The notes under the pieces were generated by a model. It made no database searches. It saw only the letters and a program-made list of their open reading frames with translations, and was not told the DNA's origin. 38,324 nucleotides of DNA, from NCBI GenBank assembly GCA_903945605.1, contig CAJAWH010000047.1:1-38324 (forward strand), read 5' to 3'. Positions 1 to 8,337 of the stretch are shown here, in pieces. Position numbers and translations under genes: made by a program. The stretch is from an uncultured Methylococcaceae bacterium. GTDB lineage: Bacteria > Pseudomonadota > Gammaproteobacteria > Methylococcales > Methylomonadaceae. Every line of letters starts with the position of its first letter. Positions within the stretch are counted from its first letter, which is position 1.

Positions 1-2
1 GC

Positions 3-308
3 TGCGAAGTGGGCGCCCGCGACACGGAAACCGGACGAAAACGCTGGGACGCCATCAAAAACGACGGCATAACGGACGTCATGAGTGACTGCTGAAGTCC
101 TTATGAAAAATTCGTTCCGAAAGAGCTGCATACGCAATCTAAAGCCGAAACCTATACGGTCGAGGGCTATAACAGCCTGTTCGGGCATTTCTTGGCCCGG
201 TTACGCAGAAAATTAAAATGCTGCAGCAAAAGCAAGGACATGCTCAAATCTTCCGTCATGCTTTTGATGCTCAAATGGAATGGCGAACTCGATGCTATAC
301 TAAATTAA
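3..308 (+). pseudogene. IS1-family transposase C-terminal remnant
   Basis: The third forward frame from the window edge encodes the C-terminal half of an IS1-family transposase. It shows the family's typical run: an RDTETGR segment, YEKFVPKE, then YTVEGYNSLF, FLARLRRK and MLLMLKWN, ending at TAA 306-308. An in-frame TGA at 93-95 stands where relatives have a tryptophan (in the DYW/AYEKF region), so this copy cannot make a full transposase without readthrough. The 5' part lies outside the window. I could not identify the right terminal inverted repeat; the 287 bp from here to folB hold no gene, only a strong hairpin at 504-534. Family assignment is by recognition of the motif series, not by search. 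Confidence 0.8.
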
Positions 309-503
309 CAATGCCCTTTATCTGGACAAACAAAGGCAATAGGCATTTTATATCCAGACGACCGTCCGTATAGGCGGCAGTGCAATGGTCATAAGCAAAA
401 CCGGATACTTGCAATAGCGGGCAGGAAAAACTTATACAATATGATTTACTATAAAATACAATTTGTTATATACCCACATTGCGACCACGCGTTAATACAA
501 ATC

Positions 504-534
504 AAAATACCTCCGGCAAAGCCGGAGGTATTTT
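504..534. terminator. Perfect inverted repeat, terminator-like hairpin
   Basis: A 14-bp arm starting AAAATAC and continuing CTCCGGC is followed by a 3-base loop (AAA) and its exact complement ending in GTATTTT. A GC-rich core flanked by A and T runs gives a bidirectional rho-independent terminator. It lies about 60 bp upstream of folB and would insulate that gene from readthrough out of the IS1 remnant. Confidence 0.7.
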
Positions 535-595
535 GACTGTCAGGTTCAACCTAACTTTTTCATGCACATCCCAACCACCTAACCCACTCCCATCC

Positions 596-955
596 ATGGA
601 CATTATTTTTTTTGGCGGCCTCGAAATTGACACTCTCATCGGCATTTACGAATGGGAACGGCAACAACGACAAACTATTATCTTAGATGTAGAAATGGCT
701 TTTGACATACAACAAGCCGCTGTTACCGACGACATTCAATATACACTTGATTACAAAACCGTCTCTGACCGTATTGTCAGTTTTGTCAAAGCCAGCGAAT
801 GCTTGCTGGTGGAACGCCTAATTGTTGAAATTGCCGAGCTGATCCGCACCGAATTTAATGTGCCGTGGATAAAAATCACCCTCAACAAAAAAGGTGCTAT
901 CGGAACAGGCATTGACGTGGGCATCCGTATTGAACGTGGCAACAAGCCGCAATAA
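596..955 (+). CDS. folB: Dihydroneopterin aldolase FolB
   Basis: This 119-residue protein matches dihydroneopterin aldolase, the cytosolic enzyme that cleaves 7,8-dihydroneopterin to 6-hydroxymethyl-dihydropterin and glycolaldehyde in folate synthesis. The family hallmarks are the N-terminal IIFFGGLEIDTLIGIYEWE segment, where the glutamate after GIY and the WER stretch are typical, LDYKTVSDRI in the middle, and a C-terminal INLxKxGAIG-like strand (ITLNKKGAIG). I chose the ATG at 596 because the family normally starts within a few residues of the first beta strand. The same frame stays open back to 479, but that extension crosses the terminator hairpin and is unlike FolB. The next enzyme of the pathway, folK, begins 1 bp after the stop codon, so the two are almost certainly co-transcribed and translationally coupled. 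Confidence 0.93.
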   Translation: MDIIFFGGLEIDTLIGIYEWERQQRQTIILDVEMAFDIQQAAVTDDIQYTLDYKTVSDRIVSFVKASECLLVERLIVEIAELIRTEFNVPWIKITLNKKGAIGTGIDVGIRIERGNKPQ

Positions 956-956
956 T

Positions 957-1478
957 ATGGCCATAACAGAAGGCTTTATCAGTATCGGCAGCAACATCGA
1001 ACGGCATAAGCATATCGCTGGCGGAGTGGCGGCCTTACGGCATCGCTTCGGCAAATTGCTGGTGTCCAGTGTTTATGAAACTGAAGCGGTCGGATTTAAC
1101 GGCGCACCTTTTTATAATTTGGTGGTTGGCTTCACCGACACACAAGATGCGAAAACTGTTGCGGGGCATTTGCGGCAAATGGAATTTGCCTTTGGGCGCA
1201 GTGCCGATAGCCAGAAATTTTCTGCCCGCACTCTGGATTTGGACTTGCTGTTGTATGGCGACACGATTATTGATGACGGTAGCCTGCAAATACCGCGGGC
1301 TGATATTACCCGCTATGCCTTTGTGCTAGAACCCTTGGCAGAAATTGCCCCGTTATTGAAACACCCGCAGTTACAAAAAAGCTACGCCGAATTATGGGAA
1401 GCATTACCTAAGGCGGGAATCCGGCAAAAGCGGATTGTCTTCGATTTTGCAACCGACATCCGTTCGCCGCAGCCTTAG
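957..1478 (+). CDS. folK: HPPK, 2-amino-4-hydroxy-6-hydroxymethyldihydropteridine diphosphokinase
   Basis: A 173-residue HPPK, the enzyme that transfers pyrophosphate from ATP to 6-hydroxymethyl-dihydropterin, the step directly after FolB. The sequence shows ISIGSNI near the N-terminus, SSVYETEAVGF with the pterin-binding region, PFYNLVV, and the signature RTLDLDLLLYG that carries the Mg2+-binding aspartates, followed by PRADITRYAFVLEPLAEIAP. The length is typical. The ATG at 957 is chosen because it puts the first strand at the expected distance; the frame is open upstream inside folB, but that extension has no HPPK character. The spacing of one base from folB indicates one transcript. Confidence 0.94.
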   Translation: MAITEGFISIGSNIERHKHIAGGVAALRHRFGKLLVSSVYETEAVGFNGAPFYNLVVGFTDTQDAKTVAGHLRQMEFAFGRSADSQKFSARTLDLDLLLYGDTIIDDGSLQIPRADITRYAFVLEPLAEIAPLLKHPQLQKSYAELWEALPKAGIRQKRIVFDFATDIRSPQP

Positions 1479-1502
1479 CCAATGCCTTATACCCTGCCTA
1501 TT

Positions 1503-1594
1503 AGTGTTACACTTGCTTAGTTTCAATTTTAAGGTAAATTAACATCGCTGTTAGTGTAACCTATGAGTGTCCAAGCCCACCTAGGTTACACTCA
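1503..1594. promoter_or_regulatory. Cluster of AGTGTnAC inverted repeats (putative operator)
   Basis: The folK–oxidoreductase gap holds an 11-base palindrome AGTGTTACACT at 1503-1513. A second pair, AGTGTAACCTA (1553-1563) and its exact complement TAGGTTACACT (1582-1592), sits 18 bp apart, with a further TGAGTGT at 1564-1570 mirrored by ACACTCA at 1588-1594. Four half-sites sharing GTGT(A/T)AC upstream of 1638 look like a multi-site operator for a dimeric regulator. Which regulator is unknown. Confidence 0.5.
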
Positions 1595-1637
1595 GGCACA
1601 ATAACTCTCTGTCTAGTGCAATTTCTCAGTATTCACC

Positions 1638-2606
1638 ATGGACATCCACGCTGAACCTATAGCTAAAATTGGCATTATTGGTGGCGGCGCAGCCGGTATG
1701 TCCTGTGCATTATGGCTAAAGCAACTAGGGCTTCAACCCGTTATCATTGAAAAAAATACCTATTTAGGTGGCCAGTTAAAAGGGATGCAGCGAATTAACC
1801 GCTGGGTGTTAGGGCATCAGCAACAAACCAGCGCAGAACTTGCCGAACTTTATGCCGCACATATTGGCCAACTTGATGTGGACTGCCTTTACCAAGCCCA
1901 ATTACTTGATATCCGCCGCCTAGCCAATGGCTTTGAACTAACCGTCAACCAGCTCGAAAAGCACACTAGCTTATTGGTTCGAGCTTTAGTGATTGCCACC
2001 GGAGTGCGGGTTGTAGGGGCGGAAGTTTTTGCCGATATACCCGGTTTTGCGGCACTTTATCCAAGCACCCATCTGTCATTTTACCCCCTGGACCATTTGC
2101 CAAAACTAGGGCAGCTGGCAGGCCGGACAGTGGCGGTTATTGGCGGTGGCGATAACGCCCATTTCACAGCCAAAGATGCCGCCTTAGCCGGTGCGCAAGT
2201 GCACTTGTTAATCCGCCACACAGCCAAAGCCCGTGCGCCCATCCGTCGCCACGTACAAGCATTGGTTGCCGAAGGCTGCATCATTGAGCATAGCGGTGTG
2301 CAAATAGCCGCTTTTGCCACCACAGAAAACCGCATAATCCTTGCTTTAACTAATGGCCAACATGTTATTGTTGATGAGCTGTTTGGCCGTTTAGGCTTTG
2401 CCGCCAATACTGGCTTTCTGGATAACTTTGCCGCCTTGACCAACATCAGCAAAGCACGCGGTTATATTAATACCGATGCCGTCTATCGGTCATCACTGGC
2501 AGACGTTTACGCGATTGGCGATGTGGCGGATGCCCTGCACCCCTCGGTGGTCAACGCCATTGCCGCCGGTGCTGTTGCCGCACAGGATTTAAGTGACCGG
2601 ATATGA
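1638..2606 (+). CDS. NAD(P)/FAD-dependent oxidoreductase, thioredoxin-reductase-like without CxxC
   Basis: This 322-residue protein has the two-dinucleotide-fold layout of the thioredoxin reductase class. An FAD-binding GGGAAG is at residues 15-20 with an acidic IIEK at the end of the second strand, a NAD(P)-binding GGGDNA starts near residue 169, and the FAD-closing motif YAIGDVAD lies near the C-terminus. The redox-active CxxC that thioredoxin reductases carry between the two folds is missing; the equivalent stretch reads HLSFYPLDHL. It is therefore more likely an electron-transfer flavoprotein of the ferredoxin–NADP reductase or YpdA-like kind than a true thioredoxin reductase. The stop codon is 4 bp from the next start, which suggests a two-gene operon. 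The partner and substrate cannot be read from the sequence. Confidence 0.8.
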   Translation: MDIHAEPIAKIGIIGGGAAGMSCALWLKQLGLQPVIIEKNTYLGGQLKGMQRINRWVLGHQQQTSAELAELYAAHIGQLDVDCLYQAQLLDIRRLANGFELTVNQLEKHTSLLVRALVIATGVRVVGAEVFADIPGFAALYPSTHLSFYPLDHLPKLGQLAGRTVAVIGGGDNAHFTAKDAALAGAQVHLLIRHTAKARAPIRRHVQALVAEGCIIEHSGVQIAAFATTENRIILALTNGQHVIVDELFGRLGFAANTGFLDNFAALTNISKARGYINTDAVYRSSLADVYAIGDVADALHPSVVNAIAAGAVAAQDLSDRI

Positions 2607-2610
2607 ACAG

Positions 2611-3573
2611 ATGATTGCAAAAGCCAATACCCCGCCGTTGGTATGGGTCGTGGACAGCACTTACACCGGCGAGTTGCATGCCCGCATTGGCTTGGCGGAG
2701 CGGCTGGGTTATGGCTATCAGGTGATTCCCTTACCCAATGGCAACAGCATCGCTTATCAACAGGATTTATACCAGCGTTACTGCCAACACGGGCAAGCCA
2801 GACAGTTACTGGTTATTAGTGGCACGGGCGAGGAAACGACAGCGGAAATAGCCGATTTGCGGGGGCTGTTCAAGGAAAGGTTTTTTTGCGTCTATCTGGC
2901 ATCCATTTTGCCAGAACAACAGCATCCCCGTCTTGCCGAATATGACCTGATCGCTTCGCCTCAATTGTCCGGCAAGCATATCGTCACCTTAACCGGTGTG
3001 CCTCACGCCTTGACCCTCGACGGATTGGCCCGCGCCCGCCTGCTCCATGCCGATTATTTCAATGCCTTGCCCAAGCCTATTGTCGCCTTGCTGGTGGGCG
3101 GCAACACCCGCTATTGCGAGGGATTCACTGTACACCATGCCCAACAATTGGCGGCACGCATCCTGACCATCAGCAATGGGCTGGGGGGATGTTTGGTCAT
3201 CACCAATAGCCGCCGCACGCCGCCGGTTGCCTTTGCCGCCCTATTGGGGGCGTTGGCGGATGTGCCTCATTATGTTTTTGATTGGCAACAGACAGACAGC
3301 GATTTTTACCCTGCTCTGCTCGCCCATGCTGATGTTTTTGTGGTGACAGGCGATTCCTTGTCGATGTGTTCAGAAGCGGCATTCACCGGCAAACCGTTGT
3401 TAGTGGATTTAAGCACCAACGCCACCGAATGTTTCCATCGGCAAATTATTGGCCGGTTGATTGACTATGGCGCCGCCAAATTATTGGCCAGCCCTTATAC
3501 AGCATGGTCTTATGTACCGCCTGACCCTACAGGCGCAGTGGCTGAAGCCATAAAAACCCACCTGCGAATTTGA
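2611..3573 (+). CDS. ELM1/GtrOC1-like family protein (PF06258 type)
   Basis: A 320-residue cytosolic protein resembling the bacterial relatives of the plant mitochondrial fission protein ELM1, which have a glycosyltransferase-B-like fold. Supporting segments are VALLVGGNTRYCEG in the middle, the strand GGCLVITNSRRTPP, and VFVVTGDSLSMCSEAAFTGKP, in which the TxDSxSMxSEA-like motif is the family's most recognisable stretch. I placed the start at the ATG 2611, four bases after the upstream stop; a GTG at 2593 in the same frame would overlap the upstream gene and add six residues. No obvious Shine–Dalgarno separates the options, so translation may be coupled to the oxidoreductase. The bacterial function is not established. 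Confidence 0.8.
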   Translation: MIAKANTPPLVWVVDSTYTGELHARIGLAERLGYGYQVIPLPNGNSIAYQQDLYQRYCQHGQARQLLVISGTGEETTAEIADLRGLFKERFFCVYLASILPEQQHPRLAEYDLIASPQLSGKHIVTLTGVPHALTLDGLARARLLHADYFNALPKPIVALLVGGNTRYCEGFTVHHAQQLAARILTISNGLGGCLVITNSRRTPPVAFAALLGALADVPHYVFDWQQTDSDFYPALLAHADVFVVTGDSLSMCSEAAFTGKPLLVDLSTNATECFHRQIIGRLIDYGAAKLLASPYTAWSYVPPDPTGAVAEAIKTHLRI

Positions 3574-3599
3574 CGGGCAAAATCAAATGGCAAACAGCC

Positions 3600-4244
3600 T
3601 TACGGCAAGCCCGACAACAACACCGGAAATAGCTGGCCCAAGCCTTTGGCAATAAACTCCACGGCAATGGATGCCAAAAATAAGCCCATCACCCGTGTCA
3701 CCACATTCATGCCCGTGCGCCCCATAACATCGGCAATTTTCGGGGCCGCCAGCAGAGCTGCCAATACCAGCAGGGACAGCGATAAAATAACGCTGCCCAC
3801 CAACAAATAATGTTGCCAAGAATGACCGCTATGACCATAAACAATAATGGTGCTGATGGCACCGGGGCCGCTTAACAAAGGTATGGCTAAGGGTACTACG
3901 GCAATTGATTCTTTTTCAAAGGACTCGGCCTGCTCTTCCGGCGTATGGCGGGCGCGGTCATTGCTGGCATGAAGCATCGACATGCCCATCATCAGCACCA
4001 ATAAGCCACCCGCCACACGGAACGCGGGTAAACCAATGCCAAAAAACTGCAATATCGGCTCGCCTGCCAGCAGGGCAATCAACAGCACCACCAAGACGGA
4101 TACCGCACACACGACGGCAATGTGCCGCCTGTCTTCAGCGGTACGGTTAATGCTCAGGGCAACAAATAACGGGATAACACCTATGGGATTGACTACGGCA
4201 ACCAAGCCCACCAACAGTTGCAAATATTCATTCCACAACATCAT
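3600..4244 (-). CDS. MarC family inner-membrane protein
   Basis: A 214-residue, strongly hydrophobic protein with about six membrane segments and the MarC (UPF0056) signature motifs: NPIGVIPLF in the first helix region, FRVAGGLLVLMMGM in the third, and VVPLAIPLLSGPGAIST around the central loop. The role of MarC proteins is unresolved; the early link to multiple antibiotic resistance has not held up. A second methionine immediately follows the first, so the start could be one codon later. The gene is convergent with the ELM1-like gene, with only about 25 bp between them and no clear terminator. It is 25 bp downstream of recR on the same strand and could be co-transcribed with it. Confidence 0.88.
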   Translation of the reverse strand: MMLWNEYLQLLVGLVAVVNPIGVIPLFVALSINRTAEDRRHIAVVCAVSVLVVLLIALLAGEPILQFFGIGLPAFRVAGGLLVLMMGMSMLHASNDRARHTPEEQAESFEKESIAVVPLAIPLLSGPGAISTIIVYGHSGHSWQHYLLVGSVILSLSLLVLAALLAAPKIADVMGRTGMNVVTRVMGLFLASIAVEFIAKGLGQLFPVLLSGLP

Positions 4245-4269
4245 TATCTTTTATCAGAAAGGGATGGCA

Positions 4270-4866
4270 CTAAATTTCCCGCCGCCCATTAAAGGCGTGC
4301 ATCAAGGTGCTGCTGTCAATAAACTCCAGTTCACCACCCATCGGCACACCGTGGGCTATGCGGCTAGCCGACACTTGATGTTTTTTAGCCAATTGGCTGA
4401 TAAAAAATGCGGTGGCCTCGCCTTCCACAGTGGAGTTGGTGGCTAAAATCAATTCCTTCACCTTGCCCTCGACAAGCAACTGCTCCAATTGCGTCATACC
4501 CAGTTCTTCAGGGCCAATACCGTCCAAAGGTGACAAACGTCCATGCAAGACAAAATAGCGGCCTTTAAAAACAGTGGCCTGGTCGATAATCCAAACATCC
4601 GCCGAAGTTTCAACCACACATAACAAAGTAGCATCCCTGCCATTGTCCGAACAGGTTTCGCAAACGAGCTGCTCGGTCAATATCCGGCAATGTTGGCAAT
4701 AACCAATTTTTTCTATCGCTTCGGTCAAAGAGCCTGCCAAACGCAGTGCCCCAGCGCGGTCACGCTGCAACAAATGAAAGGCCATGCGTTGTGCGGATTT
4801 ATTGCCGATACCCGGCAAACAGCATAAATTTTGGATGAGCTGTGCCAGCAAGCCTTTTTTTTGCAT
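4270..4866 (-). CDS. recR: Recombination mediator RecR
   Basis: A 198-residue RecR, which with RecF and RecO loads RecA onto SSB-coated gaps. It has the N-terminal helix-hairpin-helix (CCLPGIGNKSAQRMAFHLL), a four-cysteine zinc finger (CQHCRI and CETCSD), then the Toprim domain with the acidic LCVVETSADVW strand and the HVLxGxLSPLDGIGPE-like loop, here FVLHGRLSPLDGIGPEEL, followed by ILATNSTVEGEATA and the SRIAHGVPMGGELEF end. All expected parts are present at normal length. Its start lies 2 bp after the ybaB stop codon, the arrangement seen in many gammaproteobacteria where dnaX, ybaB and recR form one operon. Confidence 0.97.
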   Translation of the reverse strand: MQKKGLLAQLIQNLCCLPGIGNKSAQRMAFHLLQRDRAGALRLAGSLTEAIEKIGYCQHCRILTEQLVCETCSDNGRDATLLCVVETSADVWIIDQATVFKGRYFVLHGRLSPLDGIGPEELGMTQLEQLLVEGKVKELILATNSTVEGEATAFFISQLAKKHQVSASRIAHGVPMGGELEFIDSSTLMHAFNGRREI

Positions 4867-4868
4867 TG

Positions 4869-5192
4869 CTAAAAGGGCATTTGGAAGCCTGGCGGCAATG
4901 GCAAACCGGCGGTGACTTCAGCCATTTTTTCTTTCTTCAATTTCGCCACTTTATTAACGGCATCATTGATAGCTGCCGCCACCAAGTCTTCCAACATATC
5001 TTTATCATCACCAACCAATGATGGATCAATAGTCACTTTGCGGGCTTCGCGCTTGCCGCTCATGATAATAGTGACCAAGCCGCCCCCCGATTCACCCACC
5101 ACTTGCATGAGGCTGAGTTCTTCTTGGGCTTTTTTCATATTGTCTTGCATTTTTTGGGCTTGTTGCATGAGATTGCCCAATGGGTTTTTCAT
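4869..5192 (-). CDS. ybaB: YbaB/EbfC nucleoid-associated protein
   Basis: A 107-residue homodimeric DNA-binding protein of the YbaB/EbfC family. It begins with a methionine- and glutamine-rich amphipathic helix ([20 protein letters not shown]), followed by the conserved [25 protein letters not shown] beta region and [13 protein letters not shown] helix, and ends LPLPPGF like the E. coli protein. The ATG at 5192 is preceded by a good ribosome-binding site (GAGGAG, 7 bases upstream). It sits between dnaX (20 bp gap) and recR (2 bp gap), matching the conserved replication-repair operon. Confidence 0.96.
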   Translation of the reverse strand: MKNPLGNLMQQAQKMQDNMKKAQEELSLMQVVGESGGGLVTIIMSGKREARKVTIDPSLVGDDKDMLEDLVAAAINDAVNKVAKLKKEKMAEVTAGLPLPPGFQMPF

Positions 5193-5212
5193 AGTTGCTC
5201 CTCAATAGATAG

Positions 5213-6811
5213 CTATACCGGCTTGATGCTGCCTGGGATAATTCGGGCATCAAAATGATCTTTCAATGCCTGGATAGTTGGGTCGGATTGAATGGCATCA
5301 ACCGCCGCCTGTTGACGGTCTTGTTGTTCTTTGGCCAGTTGTAGGGCTGGCGTTTCGACGACGGTTTGCTGAAGGCTGATGTGCAATTTTAGCGGGCTGC
5401 CCCGATATTTTTGCAAGGCATCTTGCAATGTTTTTTCGGTACGCGCACTACGGATATGACCGGGGGCAACCTGTAACTGGCACACCTCATCATCCAGATG
5501 CACCAAAACACAATGGCTGGCCAATTGCTTGGCCATGCCCGCCAACTGCATCGCGTCAATCATGGCTGACCAATTGTCCGTAGTGTGCGGCGACGGAGCA
5601 AAACCGCCATTATTAGCAACGGTGACAGAAACCTGTGACGGCTCTTGGATTGCCGCTTGGGTAACTTGAACTGGCGGCACAGCATAAGGCCGACTGGTTT
5701 GTCCGGCCTGACTGGCGACAGAACCTGCCCCAACCGGCTTGAAGGCCAACATCCTGAGCATGACCATTTCAAACCCCATGCGCCGGTCTGGCACGCAATC
5801 AAGGTCTTTTTGCCCCATCAAGGCGATCTGATAAAACAGCTGCACGTCTTCAGAAACCAGCCGCTTGGCTAAATCCTCAACAATATCTTTGTCAAAATCA
5901 TTTGCCAAACTATTGGGCACTTGCTGATGCAACGCCACACGATGCAATATGACCAATAACTGCTGCAATACCGCACCAAAATCGGCCGAAAAATCAGCAA
6001 GCTCACCAATAACATCCAATAATCGGGGGGCATCGGTAGCCACTAAGGCGGTCAACAATTCAGCAATAGGCTGTTGGGCCACTACGCCCAGCATGGCATT
6101 AACATCTTCCGCAGTCACTTGGCCACTGCCAAAAACAATAGCCTGATCCAACAAGCTAAGCCCGTCGCGCATACTGCCGTTGGCAACCCGCGCCAACGTC
6201 TTGACAGCCAACGGCTCGAAAGAAATTTGCTCTTGACCGAGAATAAATTCAAATTGCTTCAGGATTTGTGCGGGCGTCAAACTTCTGAGGTTGAACTGCA
6301 AACAGCGTGACAGGACGGTAACGGGGATTTTTTGCGGATCCGTAGTGGCCAACAAGAATTTGACATGTTCGGGCGGCTCTTCCAAAGTCTTTAACAAGGC
6401 ATTAAAGCTATGGCCTGACAGCATGTGCACTTCGTCGATCAAATAGACTTTGTAACGGCCTTGGGTGGGGGCATATTGGACGTTGTCCAGCAAATCACGG
6501 GTATCTTCCACCTTGGTGCGTGACGCGGCATCGACCTCTATCAAATCGAGGAAGCGGCCTTCATCAAAGGCAACGCAAATACGGCATTGACCGCACGGGT
6601 CAGCGTTTTGCAGGTTTTCACAGTTGATGGCTTTAGCAAAGATTCTGGCAAGGGTGGTTTTGCCAACACCGCGAGTGCCGGTGAACAAATAGGCGTGGTG
6701 CAGGCGATTATGCTGCAGGGCGTTCTGTAACGACTTGACAATGGGTTCTTGACCCACAACATGGGAAAAATATTGAGGCCGCCATTTTCTGGCAAGAACC
6801 TGATAATTCAT
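5213..6811 (-). CDS. dnaX: DNA polymerase III clamp-loader subunit DnaX (tau/gamma)
   Basis: A 532-residue DnaX, the ATPase of the clamp loader. The canonical MNYQVLARKWRP start fixes the initiation codon at 6811; the frame stays open upstream only because it runs into the SRP RNA gene. The AAA+ module shows Walker A GTRGVGKTT, a zinc-binding cysteine set (CGQCRIC preceded by a cysteine in AINCEN), Walker B LIDEVHML, and the SRC motif LSRCLQF of the sensor region. The C-terminal third, which binds alpha and DnaB in tau proteins, is short and divergent (tau of E. coli is 643 residues). I saw no A-AAA-AAG slippery site, so production of a separate gamma form by frameshifting is not evident. Confidence 0.96.
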   Translation of the reverse strand: MNYQVLARKWRPQYFSHVVGQEPIVKSLQNALQHNRLHHAYLFTGTRGVGKTTLARIFAKAINCENLQNADPCGQCRICVAFDEGRFLDLIEVDAASRTKVEDTRDLLDNVQYAPTQGRYKVYLIDEVHMLSGHSFNALLKTLEEPPEHVKFLLATTDPQKIPVTVLSRCLQFNLRSLTPAQILKQFEFILGQEQISFEPLAVKTLARVANGSMRDGLSLLDQAIVFGSGQVTAEDVNAMLGVVAQQPIAELLTALVATDAPRLLDVIGELADFSADFGAVLQQLLVILHRVALHQQVPNSLANDFDKDIVEDLAKRLVSEDVQLFYQIALMGQKDLDCVPDRRMGFEMVMLRMLAFKPVGAGSVASQAGQTSRPYAVPPVQVTQAAIQEPSQVSVTVANNGGFAPSPHTTDNWSAMIDAMQLAGMAKQLASHCVLVHLDDEVCQLQVAPGHIRSARTEKTLQDALQKYRGSPLKLHISLQQTVVETPALQLAKEQQDRQQAAVDAIQSDPTIQALKDHFDARIIPGSIKPV

Positions 6812-6846
6812 GGCAGGCTCGTTAGAATGGGTTAGCGCGATTGGGC

Positions 6847-6956
6847 GGTAATCGCACCAGCCACATCCCGGCACACGAATCTGCTGCTACCGTTGCTCCC
6901 TTCCGGACCTGGCGGGGTTTACAGCGTACCGTTGCGGGAGGACCGACACGATCACC
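6847..6956 (-). ncRNA. ffs: Signal recognition particle RNA, small bacterial type (4.5S)
   Basis: On the minus strand the segment contains the invariant SRP apical region: CAGGTCCGGAAGGGAGCA, followed by the matching descending arm ending in GTGCCGGGATGTGGCTGG. The flanks pair with one another (GGTGATCG at the 5' end with CGATTACC at the 3' end, with one G·U pair), giving a hairpin of about 110 nt, the usual gammaproteobacterial size. The RNA binds Ffh and guides co-translational membrane targeting. It lies 35 bp upstream of the dnaX start on the same strand; the ffs–dnaX–ybaB–recR order is conserved in many proteobacteria. Ends are set by pairing and could differ by a few bases. Confidence 0.95.
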
Positions 6957-6963
6957 ATTATGT

Positions 6964-7009
6964 TTAGCCAATGGCTAAGAGTTGACCATTATGGCTTAAC
7001 CGGCATAAT
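6964..7009 (+). promoter_or_regulatory. Putative promoter with palindrome upstream of nspC
   Basis: TTGACC at 6982-6987 and CATAAT at 7004-7009 are 16 bp apart and form a plausible sigma-70 promoter reading rightwards. Immediately upstream, 6964-6978 is a perfect palindrome (TTAGCCA, A, TGGCTAA) lying between this promoter and the leftward SRP RNA gene. About 180 bp of untranslated leader would precede nspC. Confidence 0.4.
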
Positions 7010-7188
7010 ATTACAACTAGAAATATTCTATCATGGAAAAATAGCTGGGCTTGCCATAAGTCCAGCCATCCCTACAATGCCCTACCCGCACCTATGCGGC
7101 TTTATGGCCTGTATTGCCAGTGGCTGCAATCTATGGTTTATTGGCAACCTTACCATGCCATCCTGTTTTATAAAGTTAGCACTGCTTA

Positions 7189-8337
7189 ATGGATATTGAA
7201 ACCCTAAAAAACAACCTCGACAGTACACCGGCCTTTGTTTTGGATGAAGCGGAACTTGCCCGGTCACTGGGCATATTGGCCCAACTACGCCAGCAAAGTG
7301 GTGTCAAGGCTTTATATTCCATAAAATCACTACCCTTAACCCGTGTTCTGGAATTGGCCAAACCTTTTGTTGACGGTTTTTCCGCCAGCTCTTTGTTTGA
7401 AGCGCTGCTGGCAAAAGAAATCTTGGCGGACACCGGCAGCATACATCTGACCACCCCCGGCATCAATTATGCCGAACTAGACCAGCTACTGACCACGGTC
7501 AGCCACTTGAGCTTCAATTCACTCAGCCAACTACAACGCTATCACAGACAAAACCGGCAGCCCTCCGCTTCCATCGGCCTGCGTGTCAACCCCCAGTTAT
7601 CTTATCTTGAGGATGACCGCTATAACCCCTGCCGCTTACATTCCAAGCTGGGAGTATCTATTGATGACCTATGGCAGACCACGGCATTAAACCAAGTACA
7701 AGGGCTGCACTTGCATACCGTTTTTGCCTGTCAAGATTACCGCCCACTGACCGAAAGCATTGCAAAACTGGTGAATTATTTCGGAAAAAGCCTCAAAAAC
7801 CTCGAGTGGATCAACTTGGGAGGTGGTTATCTGTTCAATCATATCAGCAACCATCAACCCTTTATCGATCTGGTGGGCCAATTAAACAAGGATTATGGCC
7901 TGAGCGTCTATGTGGAACCGGGCAAAGCTATCGTCGGTGATGCCGGTTGTTTGGTGGCAAGTGTGATCGATTGCTTTAGCAGCGACGGCAAAACCATTGC
8001 CGTGTTGGACACCTCTGTCAACCACCACCCCGAAGTGTTTGAATATGGCTGGCAACCGGAACTGCATGAACACGCAGCCAAGGGGAGCTACCCTACAATA
8101 CTGGCGGGCAGCTCCTGCCTGGCGGGTGATTTGTTTGGCGAATACCGGTTTAAGGCAGCTTTACAGGTCGGCGACAAACTGGTGTTTACAAATATGGGGG
8201 CGTACAGCTTGGTTAAGGCAAACCGCTTTAACGGCATCAACTTGCCCGCCATTTATGGGCTGCAAGCAGGACGGCTGAACAAATTAAAGGATTACAGCTA
8301 TCAAGATTACCGCCAGCAATGGTTCACGGACAACTGA
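7189..8337 (+). CDS. nspC: Carboxynorspermidine decarboxylase
   Basis: A 382-residue PLP enzyme of the alanine-racemase-fold decarboxylases. It removes the carboxyl group from carboxynorspermidine or carboxyspermidine to make norspermidine or spermidine. The N-terminal TPAFVLDEAEL, the PLP-lysine strand (YSIKSLPL, where many relatives read ALKxF), DGFSASSLFEA, LSFNSLSQLQRY and the YNPCRLHSKLGV segment are the NspC series. The glycine-rich phosphate loop is INLGGGYLF and the partner-subunit cysteine motif is SSCLAGDLFGEY. The usual partner, carboxynorspermidine synthase, is not adjacent, so the pathway must be completed elsewhere. No good Shine–Dalgarno is visible before the ATG at 7189. Confidence 0.92.
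   Translation: MDIETLKNNLDSTPAFVLDEAELARSLGILAQLRQQSGVKALYSIKSLPLTRVLELAKPFVDGFSASSLFEALLAKEILADTGSIHLTTPGINYAELDQLLTTVSHLSFNSLSQLQRYHRQNRQPSASIGLRVNPQLSYLEDDRYNPCRLHSKLGVSIDDLWQTTALNQVQGLHLHTVFACQDYRPLTESIAKLVNYFGKSLKNLEWINLGGGYLFNHISNHQPFIDLVGQLNKDYGLSVYVEPGKAIVGDAGCLVASVIDCFSSDGKTIAVLDTSVNHHPEVFEYGWQPELHEHAAKGSYPTILAGSSCLAGDLFGEYRFKAALQVGDKLVFTNMGAYSLVKANRFNGINLPAIYGLQAGRLNKLKDYSYQDYRQQWFTDN

Noticed and set aside
479-595. N-terminal extension of folB
   Set aside because: It crosses a perfect terminator hairpin and has no FolB similarity; the ATG at 596 gives the normal family length.
6812-6874. N-terminal extension of dnaX by 21 residues
   Set aside because: The extension is translated from the end of the 4.5S RNA gene; DnaX proteins start at MNYQVLARKW.
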